This document shows positions 47,676-59,400 of a DNA stretch of 64,000 bases, piece after piece (position 1 is the stretch's first letter; each line of letters starts with the position of its first letter). The notes under the pieces were generated by a model, which did not search any database, was not told where the DNA came from, and worked only from the letters and a program-made list of their open reading frames with translations. A program made the translations under genes and the position numbers. Source of the stretch: Prochilodus magdalenae (taxonomy: Eukaryota > Chordata > Actinopteri > Characiformes > Prochilodontidae); the NCBI GenBank assembly GCA_024036415.1, contig JAMWET010000477.1, positions 1,097,001-1,161,000 of the forward strand, given 5' to 3'.

Positions 47676-48120
47676 TACATTGTTCCAGTTTAGCGTAATA
47701 CTGATTAGGGATCATTTCTGTTTCCTATAACAGTACTCAATGTAGTGTTACAGTTTACCGGAATATTGATTAGGAATCATTTCTATTTCCTAGAATAGTA
47801 CTCGATACAGTGTTCCGGTTTAGCGGAATGCTGATTAGGAATCATTTTTATTTCCTGTAATAGTACTTTATGTAGTGTTCCAGTTTGTGGAATTAGTGAT
47901 TAGGCATAATTGCTGTTTCCTTTAATGTATAGTGTTGCATATTTTCTATTTTCTATTCTAGTATAGTGCTCCAGTTTAGAGAAATTGTGATTTCTTTTCC
48001 CTCTGATTTCAGTATAATAGTGTTCCATAAAGTGTTTCACTGTAGGGAAATATTGATTAGAGACTGATTCAGTTACCTGTAACAGTGTAAAGTGTATATT
48101 TTGCAGTGCAGTGATTAGAG
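47676..48120. repeat. Degenerate 65-bp tandem repeat
   Basis: The word GATTAGG-ATCATTT recurs at 47703, 47768 and 47833, spaced exactly 65 bp, then as GATTAGGCATAATT at 47898 and GATTAGAG at 48055. Each unit also carries TTTCCT-TA and AGTGTTCCAGTTT-GGAAT. The best copies are adjacent to the LINE fragment and decay rightward. Confidence 0.8.
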
Positions 48121-48206
48121 GACCGATCCACACAGCTCTTGAGTTTCACAAATAGCTGTTTAGATAACAGGTCGATCTCTGTCCATATCACTGGACTCTG
48201 AACAAC
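48077..48206 (-). other. Orphan exon-like segment
   Basis: Minus strand: acceptor ctttgttttttcag before 48206 and donor TTACAG|gtaact after 48077. Only one frame is open (43 codons, phase 0 to phase 1), beginning VVQSPVIWTEIDLLSKQ. I do not recognise the peptide and found no partner exon. The downstream third overlaps the last degenerate unit of the 65-bp array, so it may be a chance or dead exon. Confidence 0.3.
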
Positions 48207-48879
48207 CTGAAAAAACAAAGGTCAGCAACTCTGAATAAAAATAAAAACCAGCTTTAATGACCGCCACATATGTCATGTCTGCCCAAGCTATGTTTTCATT
48301 CATCACTGTATTACTTATAAGGCACATCAAATATGTGTCAACAACAACAGCTAACTGGCTGGCAGAGGTTTTAGTGGGGTCTTTGAACCTCTCTATTTGC
48401 AAAAGTACTAAGCTCTGTCTTCAGGGTTGATATTGCTTACTCATAGTGTTCTGTGCTGTCTGTTAACTTATGCACGACATACTTTCTTGTTGGGTTTTGA
48501 GTCTAGATGTGCACTGTGGGTATGTGCTGTACTGTGTAATGGTTTCTCTAATTGCATTGCTTTACTGTGGAAGGGATGACAACACAGCTGACATAAGTGT
48601 TTCCATAACAGTGTCAACATTAGTGAGAACAACAACAGTGGCAAAGAAATATTCATGCTTTATTAATATTATAACCGCCTTGTTTTACAATAATAACACG
48701 AAAATAATTGTTCAAACTGTAAATTCATTCGTCCGTAGATGGATGGACTTCTTTGCAGCGGTTAGGGCAACTTTTTTTATTATTGCATTCCTACTAAATG
48801 TCTTTATCTTTATTATTACTGGAAGTTAAACAGAGGCTGGGTTAAAATGACATTTACTATTCATTTCCTTGTTCCGAAG

Positions 48880-49010
48880 TTAACATTGAAAGAAGTAAGG
48901 CGTTTGTTTCCGCACGGCTCTTTTAGCGGGCGGACCAGCTTCGTGTGATGGGAGAAAATCCTCCAAGTCAACTGCGACTCCTAAACTGATTTTGTTTTTA
49001 TTGGCGGTAC
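48880..49010 (+). promoter_or_regulatory. ints12: Probable ints12 promoter / 5' UTR region
   Basis: A locally CG-rich patch (GCACGGCTC, AGCGGGCGGACC) about 1.1 kb upstream of the ints12 start exon, which itself begins with an acceptor and therefore needs an upstream non-coding exon. The exact start and first donor were not resolved. Confidence 0.35.
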
Positions 49011-50085
49011 CTATAAAATCTTGACAAGTGACTAAACGCTCTGTATACGCATGTAAAGAAGATTAGGTACCAAAATTCAAGGCAAGTACACTAAAACAGC
49101 GTCAGGCTCAGTTAGCTTTTAGCAGGCTAAGTCATCTGAATTCAGTTCAGTGTCTCCGCTGTTCATGCTCATGACGTTATTCATTTTACAAAAAAGGAGA
49201 TTTCAGAGGTTGATAGTTGTAGTTGTAGTTAGAAATGAATAAAGTCGGTACCATGTGGTCTAGGACTTACAGGACGTGTTCATTGTTATTATTTTATTTG
49301 CAGTTTTATTTTGAAAATGGTTAAGAAAATTAGATTACTCCTGAGAATAAAATCAATATGAATACCGCGGGAATGATAAACTCAAGAGGAGTTTACAAAG
49401 CTCATTACAGCATACTACAAACGTACTATAGATTGCAATAAGACTACCACAGAAATATTGTATTAAGAATTGGAGTTTCTTACATTATGCTACATAACTA
49501 TGACAGATGCCTATAATATGGCTCTACAGAAACATTCAAAACATATCTTTAGTTGCAGTTGCTGTTCCGTGAATATTTCAGTAGGTAGACTATATGTAAC
49601 TGTGTTTCGTTTATAAAAGAGAGTCTGCTGATTTGGATTTAGTTATTACAGTATGTTTATATTTGGTTGTACACCAAAACTAACACAACATTAAATTCCA
49701 GAAAAGTGTTCCACCATAGTAAAGCTGGGAATTATTTTGCCTGGTTGAGCTTTATGGGAACTTTTGTTTGAGAAAGGTTGTAAATAAATATTTTGGTACA
49801 GAATGCCATCATCAACTAAATATTCACCTCTTCCACATTTTACTGGAAGTATAATGATCTCATCTTGAAAGCACAGACAGTAGAAATGATTGTAAATCTA
49901 AGTCATTGTAAAAGATCCAGGTGGATCTAGTCCCAATGTCTACATTGTATAAATGTTTTTATCTCTGCATAAACAGATATGTACTTGAAAAATACCAGAT
50001 ATGGGCATCTGCCCACAATTACCATATGGTACATCCATAATAAACACCTTATTGGGTGTTTCTTGTCTTTATTTTCTCTATAGCT

Positions 50086-53000
50086 ATGGCTGGAACTGTG
50101 AGCCTGGAATTGGACCCAATTTTCCTCAAAGGGCTTGGATACCTTCACTCCAAAAGCAAAGACTCTGCAGAGAAACTCAAAGCTCTATTGGACGAATCTT
50201 TGGCAAGAGGAAGTGATTCATCCTACAGGATATCTTTGAAGGTGAGACCTCTAGTAATTCTAGCAGCCTCGTATGTTTGGATTCATTTTAAACCCTTGTG
50301 TTTGGGCAGAAGATTTGAAACAGGATTTAGCTCCCTCTCATCAAAATTACTGCACATCTGCTGCTTTTGGATACTGATTAGATTGTCTTATTCTTGTGTA
50401 TAAAATGATGATCATGTTGCACAGTGCTGTTAGACATAATGAAATGAAATGTAATGGGGTGAAAGCATTTACAAATGAGAAAGCGTTTTGGCATTATGAC
50501 TGTTTGGCCTCAGGCCCAATGGTTTTAAGTATAATCATTTTACAATAATTATAATACAATAATTTTAGGGACCAATTCTCAACAGTGGTTGAATAATATA
50601 AATAAATAGATCAAGTTCAGGAAGTTTTATTGATTATTTTTATGCCTTCAAAAATCCAGACCCATCAAACAAAACCCAGGTTGAAACTTCATAAGTGGTT
50701 GAAGCAGATGGTTAATTATAACCATCACTAGGATCTATCATAATCACATAGCAGACTCTTTATGCTTTATGTGTTTACAAAACCTTTTGTTAAAACTTCA
50801 TAGGGTTCTTTAAGATCCACTTTGGTTCCCTAAGCAGTATTTTACTGCAGCGTTCTTCATTGCAGGGTTATTTTTCTATGGTCCACGATCCAGCATTGTG
50901 CTTCTAAAATGTACAGACTCTGATTTGTTTATTGTATTGGTAAAGAAGAAGTAATGACAACCAGTGATATTACACATGTTCTCTGAGTGTTGCCACACAA
51001 CACCCTGTATGTGTATCTGCCATTAATCTTTTAAAAAAGGCATTTTGGGACCAAACCTCTCGAAACTCCTCTCTCTGTTTTTCCTTCTTTGTAAAACAAC
51101 GTCTCAGACATCAGACAATTTATTTGTAATCGTGTGGCTGGTGTAGCTCAGCGGATAACACCACTACCCGCCAAGGAGCTACCACCACATGTGGGAGGCT
51201 GGGGTTCGAATCCCGGGCTGAGTGACTATGCTATGCTACACCAATGAGAGTCAGTGGGCACTACATTGGCCTACCTGTAATATAATTAACCTTGTAAGTC
51301 GCTCTGGATAAGAGCGTCAGCTAAGTACCGTTAATGTTATGTAAATGTTTGCTAGTATATCTTTCTGTGAGGAAGCTTTTAGATGCATTAAACTCTACAG
51401 GTATCTGGTTCCTTCTGCCATCGCTGTGAGCAGTTCCAACATTAGTTTCACTAAAGCAGACCATTTCACATCAAACCACACTGCTTGACTTTGTTTCCAT
51501 TTTAACCATTTCATTATGCAGAAATGTTTAGACTGCAGTGTGTAATGCTCTGGGAGCTTTAGATTGTTTTGAAAGAACAGTATAAAACCCATTAATCGAT
51601 GATCAGTTCTAAATAGTTTCTGTAAGGTTAACCGTCTTTTGGTGTAACTGTAAGACGTTTCTTTAACATGCAGTAGTAGCACCTAGGATTAGGATTAGTA
51701 TTAACTTTATTAGTACTAACCCATCAGCTTTATTAACGCTAATATATCAACAGTAGAAATATAATCTTTATTAATGGCTACTTAACTGTTATAAAATACA
51801 GTAAAGACCTGATATAAGTGAAAATATTTTGATATGTGATATTATATAGATTTGATTATTTTATTAGTGCTATCCAGCTCTAACATGATGTTCCTCTGAT
51901 TTTGCCAGGAAGTTGAGGTGGCCAAGGTGTCGGCACCAAAAATAAACAAACAGGACTCCAAATCGTCCTCTAGTTCGTCATCCTCCAGCAGCAGCAGTAG
52001 CAAGTCTAGCAGCTCAGAGAAAAGCAAGAAAGAAGCAGAGAAAAGACCTGCTGAGAAGGTGAGTGATATTTCCTGTTACTGGGTCTGTCTGTCTGTCTAT
52101 GCGTCCACCTGTCAGTCTATCTGTCTAATAAAGCTAGAGGATGATAAATACTACTAATGTGATTTGTTTGGGGACTGCAATCAAGGTTCTTTTAATGTTC
52201 AGTGATCCCGTGGTTTCTAATTTAATACAGGTAAGAGTTGAACCTGGTGATGGAGGAGATCTGCCGAAGAAGCCACGCATCGACAAACCCGAAAATCGCT
52301 CTTCTCCCATCGCCTTCCAACCCAAAGACATCCCTATCGCAGACTTCAGCTACAGTGATGAAACAAATGCTGATGACTTTGCTATGGAGATGGGCCTTGT
52401 CTGTGTTGTCTGCAGGTACATCATAGAAAAACACGCCTGACCTTTTCATGCAGTTACTGCCTGTATGTAAGGTATATAATAAGCTATTGTTAGAAGTGTA
52501 TCACACATTAATTAGATTTGGTCATTTAGAAGATGATATAGCATGATAAAATTTTACCACTACTTTATTGAATCGTTTTTCTATACAAATATACCAAGCA
52601 ACTTCTAAGCTTTTATGATTTAGCAAAAAGTTGACTGAAATTTACTTGACTGATAAGGTAAAAAAGAGTTTGAACACATTTAATTAGCTACAAGTGACTG
52701 AAACAGAAAGATTGTAGTGGAAATGATGAATTAGTTTCAGTCTGTATGTAATATTGGTAATAATAGGTTCAATTGTTATATTGACTTAATTGTCATATAC
52801 ACAGAGAAACAAACTATTTTAGTTACATAATTACATACAGACTGTAATCGGAACCTTTTTCTTTTTGTTTTGCACTTCTTATTTGTCTTTATCATATTCA
52901 TCTTCTTTATGTTCTGCATCTTGGTAATAGTATCACACAACACTCCATCCTCTGTACTTAATGTCTCACACTGGTGCTTCGTCTTGTACTCCACATTCTC

Positions 53001-55536
53001 TGTCTAAATCTGCCTCTACATCCTGACTGCTGCACTCAGCACTGTTATGTAATTCTACAACTCTGCACAATGTAAGATTTACAGGTATGAAAGGTATTGT
53101 GGTATATAAACAGGTATATAAAGGTACTGTGAGCTACTGTAACCATAAGGAATTCCCTGTATGTGTGAACTTTGCCAAGAATGCTTGATCCTTATACTGA
53201 AATTATTACAGTCTATACATTATACTATATTATACTGAATATTAATTATAAATGAATAAAAACTAAATCAAGGCAGATGTTTTCCAACATTAAAATGCTT
53301 TATTTTATTTCACACAAATATTTTCTATATATTTCGCTGTCCTTTTATTGATCAAAACTCTCTCCTTTGTTAACCACAGACAGATGAATGTCTCTTCAGG
53401 CAATCAGCTGGTGGAGTGTCAAGAGTGTCACAATTTGTACCACCAGGAATGTCACAAACCTCAGGTTACAGATAAGGATGTGAATGACCCACGTCTGGTG
53501 TGGTACTGTGCCCGTTGCACCAGACAGATGAAGCGCATGGTGAGATAAACTGTTGGTTAAGCATTTATAGTTAAATTAGCCCTGGTGAGATATCACTGGG
53601 GCAAGGGCTAGTTGGTGCGGGAGATATTACAATGTGTGACTGTTATGCATATTTTTGGCAACATCTATATTGGTATTTTTTTATTATCATAATCGATGTT
53701 AGTATAGTGAAACAATGCTCTTTTCTGAACATATTGTGAATATCCTCAGTTCTTAAGACACTGAACAACTGCAGGTTTTAATTAAAAAGAGTAACTTATA
53801 CAAATGAATATAATGATAAATATTGTACAGAATAAATATTTAATTTTCTATAAGAGGTAGAAATTGTTACCATTTGATTATTTTATTATTTGACTAATCA
53901 ACTGTAGTTCTTTGATGTTATTATAAAAGCATCGCTGTAGTACATAGTGTTTGAGGGAGCTGAGGCTGGCTGTCTGTGTTTCATTTACGCTTCATTGTGA
54001 TTCAGGCCCAGAAGACCCAGAAACCCCCCCAGAAGCCCGCAGCTGCTGTGACATCTGTGACTCCAGTGGTGAAAGACCCACTGGTGAAGAAGCCGGAGAT
54101 TAAACTGAAGACAGAAACTGCGGGGTCCTTCCAGGCATTCAAAAGAACAGAGGTTAAGGTTAGTCCAGAGGAACAATCCAGTAAACCCTCACCTGTCCTA
54201 AAGCCCATAATCAGGTTCATGAGACTAATGTACGCTGATGTGGAGTTTATTTAAAGTCAAACGTTGGCCGGATGTTTGCCTTTACAGGTTTATCTCCAAT
54301 TAAAATGTAGATAACAAGTAAGCTTATATGGCCTCTCAGATTTATGAAGACCTTGTGCGTGAACAATTAGAAAAATTCTGGGAAAAAGAGTGTTGCATAG
54401 CTTATAATATAGTATTCGCCTTGAAGCATAAATTTTGGTCATACGTTTTTCCATGCTGATAAATAACATTATGCAATAGAATGTCAGAAACCACAAATGC
54501 AAGTCTGTTTGAGATTTCATTACAAGAACAGTTTGAGACGTGTCTGTGACGATTTAGGCATGCAGAAGGGGTCAAAATTGACATTGCTTCTTACACACAG
54601 CAGCTCACCTGGCATAAATGGACTGGTCATGTGGTTTTGGTGAACAATATTTTTTTCCCCTTCCTTCATAATTATGGCAAACTAGACCAACACTTAAGCA
54701 GACAGGATGCAGATCAATTTTGGGCTTCTTCTACAAACCTTGTCCAAATGTTATTTGTGTTGACTGTCTACACACACCGTTATAAAATGAATACTGCCTG
54801 AATTGAATGATGTCTTTTTTGTTCTATAACTTTTATGAGCCTGATATTATAAAATATATGTTTTATTGGCTTGATATATTATTATGTTTGTACTGTTTGC
54901 TCTCAGGCATCCACAGCAGTATCAGGGAATTCCTCTGGCAGCAGTTCCTCTCTACCCTCAGGCAGCGCTCTCACAGGCTGGGCTGCTTTCACCAAAACCT
55001 CCACGGCCGGGGCATCCAGCAGTAAGCTTGGGGGCAGCAGCCAGCCAGGGGCTGCAAAACCCCCACAGGCCCCCACAGGCTCTAAGCCTATGGGCCTGTC
55101 TGCTCTCGCCAGTGTGAAGCCAGGTGCTAAAACTCCAGGCAGCGGTACAAGTGGGAACAACGGAAATAATGGTTCAGCATCAGCCCCGCTGAAACCTCCA
55201 CCGCCGCTTACACTTGGCAAACAGGTTTTGAGCCGCTCTTCCAGTGGAGACAGCCTGGGAAAACTGACTGTAACCGGGGCTTCATCACCAGGGGCAACCT
55301 CCTCCAGCAATCTGGGGGGCAACGGAGGTTCAGGAAACGGAAGTGGAAACGGAGGTAATAGTAGCAGTAGTGCTGGGAGCAGCAGTGCTAGCAGCAATAA
55401 TAACAATAACAGCAACAATGCGGCTAAAGCTTCAGCTGATGGAAAAACACCAACATCACAGGAGTCCCAGCTGAACGCCATGAAGCGTCTGCAGATGGTA
55501 AAAAAGAAAGCAGCGCAGAGGAAACTAAAGAAATAA
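50086..55536 (+). CDS. ints12: Integrator complex subunit 12 (PHD-finger protein), complete
   Basis: Nuclear Integrator subunit, involved in snRNA 3'-end processing and promoter-proximal transcription control. Coding exons: 50086-50241 (acceptor at 50083), 51909-52058, 52231-52415, 53380-53539, 54006-54158 and 54907-55536. All are GT-AG and in phase, giving 477 residues (human 462). The N-terminus [19 protein letters not shown]...[17 protein letters not shown] is the conserved microdomain reported to contact INTS1. The C4HC3 PHD finger spans about 160-210 ([23 protein letters not shown]) with all eight ligands present. Then come the basic linker [26 protein letters not shown] and the conserved basic tail [20 protein letters not shown]. 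Exon 2 carries a poly-Ser run and the last exon Gly/Ser/Asn-rich expansions. The start MAGT follows the acceptor directly; an ATG 30 nt upstream is intronic. Confidence 0.97.
51133..51348 (+). mobile_element. tRNA-derived SINE in ints12 intron
   Basis: The tRNA-like head has box A (TAGCTCAGCGG) and box B (GGTTCGAATCC at 51203-51213) but a non-tRNA spacing and no foldable acceptor. It is followed by a body and the conserved LINE-shared tail AAGTCGCTCTGGATAAGAGC ... GTCAGCTAAG common to fish SINEs. It lies between coding exons 1 and 2 of ints12. Confidence 0.85.
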
Positions 55537-56044
55537 GACTGAAAAAACACACCCTGCAAAAAGAGATCCTGGCAAGTGAATTCATCTTAAGTAATAATTT
55601 GCAGAAACATTAAGATTATCCAACATATCTCTTGAGTAATTTGTCTTGTGTAATTAGCTTGAAAAATGATCTTTTTCCCTTGGTAGAATCACTTTTTCAT
55701 TTAAAGAACTGATGAAATAGTGAAATATTACATCTGCCAGATGACTTCATGATTTCATTGGAACGTTGTTTAAAGCTTCTAAAATATAGGACTTTTTCTT
55801 CCCCATGTTTTTCATTATTATTTTCAAGTCTCATAATGACAATTATTGGATACATTGACAACATGTAAGATGATTTCAATTGCAGAAATCTATGTTTTTG
55901 CAGTGCAATGCCCAAATCCAGAACTAATACTTGAAACTTGCTGTATAGACTTCTGAGTCAGGAAGTGTTTCTTTGTGGTGGATGTGTGCCTCATCTGGTC
56001 TAAAACGAGAGCACTGATAAAGTAATGCTTTTAAAGACACCTTT

Positions 56045-56050
56045 AATAAA
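56045..56050 (+). terminator. ints12: ints12 polyadenylation signal
   Basis: AATAAA about 510 nt after the stop. A second AATAAA at 56212-56217 is an alternative that would extend the transcript to within about 260 bp of the arhgef38 stop codon. Confidence 0.45.
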
Positions 56051-56142
56051 TAGCACATTTTCAAAAAAGCACCTCCGAATTGATCATTTTTTGCCTTCTG
56101 ATCATAAAATTAGAAATACAGTTTGTTCTGTTTTAGAATAGA

Positions 56143-56148
56143 TTTATT
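56143..56148 (-). terminator. arhgef38: Candidate arhgef38 polyadenylation signal
   Basis: AATAAA on the minus strand, about 320 nt past the arhgef38 stop, facing the ints12 3' end. Confidence 0.4.
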
Positions 56149-56469
56149 CATCAGCAAGTAGGCAATTAAGTTATAACTTTTGTTTCTAATGTTATAAAAT
56201 TATTACAATCTCAATAAATTCTCTTCATATGTTTTCACAATATATATGTATTTATATATATCTATCTATAATTTCTCTGGTGATTTCACATATTATACCT
56301 TCATCAGTGTAGCAAATGAAACACTTTAGGTAGAAATACAAAGTGCTAAGAGTTGTCATCTCCTAGTGCAAGTTTTGGCCTTCATTAAAACATTAAGCTG
56401 TGTTTGAAAAGCGTCAGTAGCGTCAATGGCAAAATACAGGTCAGAGGTGTGCTGTGGTTTCATCTTTCC

Positions 56470-59400
56470 TCAGGCGTAGGACATCTTGCCAAGGTAATTA
56501 GCTGGGACGTAACCCCGTTGACCGTTGGCTTCAGCCAGCCACCAGTCTTTATTACCCCCGAGGTCAGAGAACTTCAAGATTCGGACAGGCTGGTACTCTT
56601 GCAAGGTCAGCTCCTGCTCACAGCGTGCCTTGAACGCATACACTGCATAGAACTGAAACACAAGAGACATAATTATTAATAATGATTCTAATAAAACACT
56701 ATAACATTAATAATTTTTATGGTAACTTTCTTCATACTCGCTTTACAGATGCAACATGCAGAATAACTTGTTTGCAAAAAAGTTCCAATATAGTCCCAAG
56801 AACATTCTCACTTAACTGCAGAATCTTTTTCTATGTCAGGATTCCAATGGGTCTTTGAGTTGTGCTATTGCTTTATCTGAGGAACACTTAGAAAGCCAGT
56901 AAGTGAAACTCTACCAGCCTACCAGAAAGGCAAATTACTTTTAATGATTGATACTTTAGCACTTAATGTCAGTCACATTACCAGCAGATGGCAGTGTGGA
57001 CTGTTTCAGACTCAGACTTGCTTGTATGGTTTTTGAGACTGTATGACATTGTTATGTATAAACATGGACTAAAGTACAGACAGAATTCAGGCTTATGATG
57101 TACTTTTGTCCATGTTTACAGATAACAGCGTGTCATACAATTTCAGAAACACAATTCTGTTTAAGATTACGTAACACCTTCACATGGTCTAAGGTGAGTA
57201 TGTGATGGTTTAGATATGCGGTTAACAATGATTATTAATAAGTTAGAAGCTCTCATTACTTGTTAAATACTATAGCTCACAACACCTGTGATAAAACCAG
57301 AGGTGGGAATATGTCACTCATGTGCAAGTCACACACAGGTCTCAAGTCTTAACCGTAAAGTTTCAAGCAAGTCCCAAGTTAATTCAGGAAATTTCAAGCA
57401 AGTCAAGTCATATGGAGTTATGCCGCTGTGTAACAGTTTCCACATTTAAACCAGTTAAAAGAAAAGCAGCCATAAAGAGCTGGATTATGTTTTCAGCATT
57501 AACAAATTTTCTTCTTGACCTTTTAACACCACAGCATTGTATTCCTGTTACAGTGCACAACGGCCAAGGCCAAATAGTCATGTAAAAAAATACCATATAG
57601 CTAATTAAACTATTTAAACTTACCTAAACATCTGATCTTCATATGAACAATACTGGGAGACTGAGGCAAAATAACTAAACATATAAAACTGTCTTTAAAA
57701 ATCATTTGTAAAGTATCATGAACAGAAATGTAGTTTCCTCTGATGAAAAGGTTAGGACATCCCTGCATTAATTACTGCTTAAAATCAGGTGCCCACCATC
57801 AGGTACTGGTACTGATTAGGACATGGTTGGAGGATTCTGGAGGAGCAGGTCTTATAAAGCTTAGATGTTTGGTTTGTTTCTGATTGTTAAAGTGGTATTA
57901 CCATAATAGTCTATATATATATATATATGTGAGCTAAAGAAACTTAACGGACTCCCCTCTCTGTAGGTCAGTGCAGTCATGGAGCGGGAGTGATGGATAA
58001 ACTTGGTTGTGGTGGTCGGGTCACTGAGGTCTGACCTGCAGACCCTCCATATCCTCTAATCCAAACCTCACTACTTCTGGCGTAGCCGCCTTTATGCTAT
58101 GAGCTACTTTGTATGTTGACCTGTGTTGGTCAGCCGCATTCTCATAGGTTGGCAGGTTTGCAAGCAAAAAAAAACAAACTGTACAAAATGCAAATATTTG
58201 ATAATAAGTCATTTTGAGTCATCTGCCTCAAGTCAAAGTCAAGTCTCAAGTCATGAAGACCAAGTCAAAGTCAAGTCCAGTCTTTATCAAGCAAGTATCA
58301 AACACGGTAAAACTAAAGAAGCAAAATTTAGACATCAAACATGTTTTACTTGATCGACCACATTTAAAGGGGGTGATTTTTGATCAGCCCTGTTTAATTT
58401 CCCACTGTCTAGTACACGTTTTCTGTAATCCAGCTCCCACTGCACCGGTACCAGGTATTCAGTTCTTGATGGCTTGGCTCATATGTGCTGGTAGCAAAAA
58501 TGCAATAACTAACGGAATGAATAATCGAGAAATCCTCCTGAATCTTCAGCACCTTTGCATAATAAAATGACTGAGATAACTAAATCTGTGAAATTCTGTG
58601 TGTGGTGTTTTTGTTAGGATGCCAGTCGAATGGTGTGTGTGTTTTAGTGTGACTGTTCCGCTTGGTGCAGCAGCAGATGTACTTCTAGCTCTGTGAGAAG
58701 GGTTTCTAAGGCTGAGACCAGTAACTAGCTGCCTTACATGTTGCTCTTCAGCAATGTCCAGCTGCTCCTCTGTGCTCTCCGGTGCCCCCTGCTGGCTGGA
58801 AGAGCTGAAGTTGTACAGACTGCTGCTTCTGCTGCCTGACACGAAAAGGCTCAGATTATCAAAATCATCTGGACGCTCGCTGACATCCCGCTGGGGGTTA
58901 TACGCCTTGAGGAAGGTTGAGTACACATAGCCCTGCATACCTGCACACACAAATACAAAGAGAGCCTGTGAGGTGGAGTGTCAAGAACGAAAGAGGAGAA
59001 GGGCTGTAATATGGGAGCAGAAGGAGATGAATAGCTGCTCTGTGTGCTGGAGCTACTTGCATAGCCAGTCTCAAAAGGTCACCGCTGAAGGGCACTGAGC
59101 TGGGTAGCTGAGGTGAAACAGCTACAGTTTATTTAATTAACAGGGTACAGGGCTAAAAAATTTTTTTAGGGAAGACTCATCACAAAATACTTGTCTCTGA
59201 CTTTCCTACATAGTCAGGACACTTATGTCATGAAACAGTGTGTGGAAAAAAACCCAAACAAAACACTTACTCCCAGTGTCCACTAGCCAGCGGCTAGTGC
59301 TGCCCAGTGGGTCAAAGTCCTCCAGCAGAGCCACCAGTTCACCCTCCAGCAGGGACACGTCCTGATCCTGGCAGGCGTTACAGTTTCTCTTCAGCTTGTA

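Noticed and set aside
48470..48829. 119-codon plus-strand frame with hydrophobic stretches
   Set aside because: AT-rich, no homologue recognised, no splice or promoter context, and composition fits chance in this region.
50056..50085. Earlier ATG in frame with ints12 ([10 protein letters not shown])
   Set aside because: It is in the intron before the acceptor ctctatag. The family start MAGT/MAAT follows the acceptor.
51136..51225. Free-standing tRNA gene
   Set aside because: Boxes A and B are present, but the stems do not close and a SINE body and tail follow.
54902..55559. 218-codon minus-strand frame rich in Leu/Pro
   Set aside because: Antisense shadow of the Ser/Gly-rich last exon of ints12.
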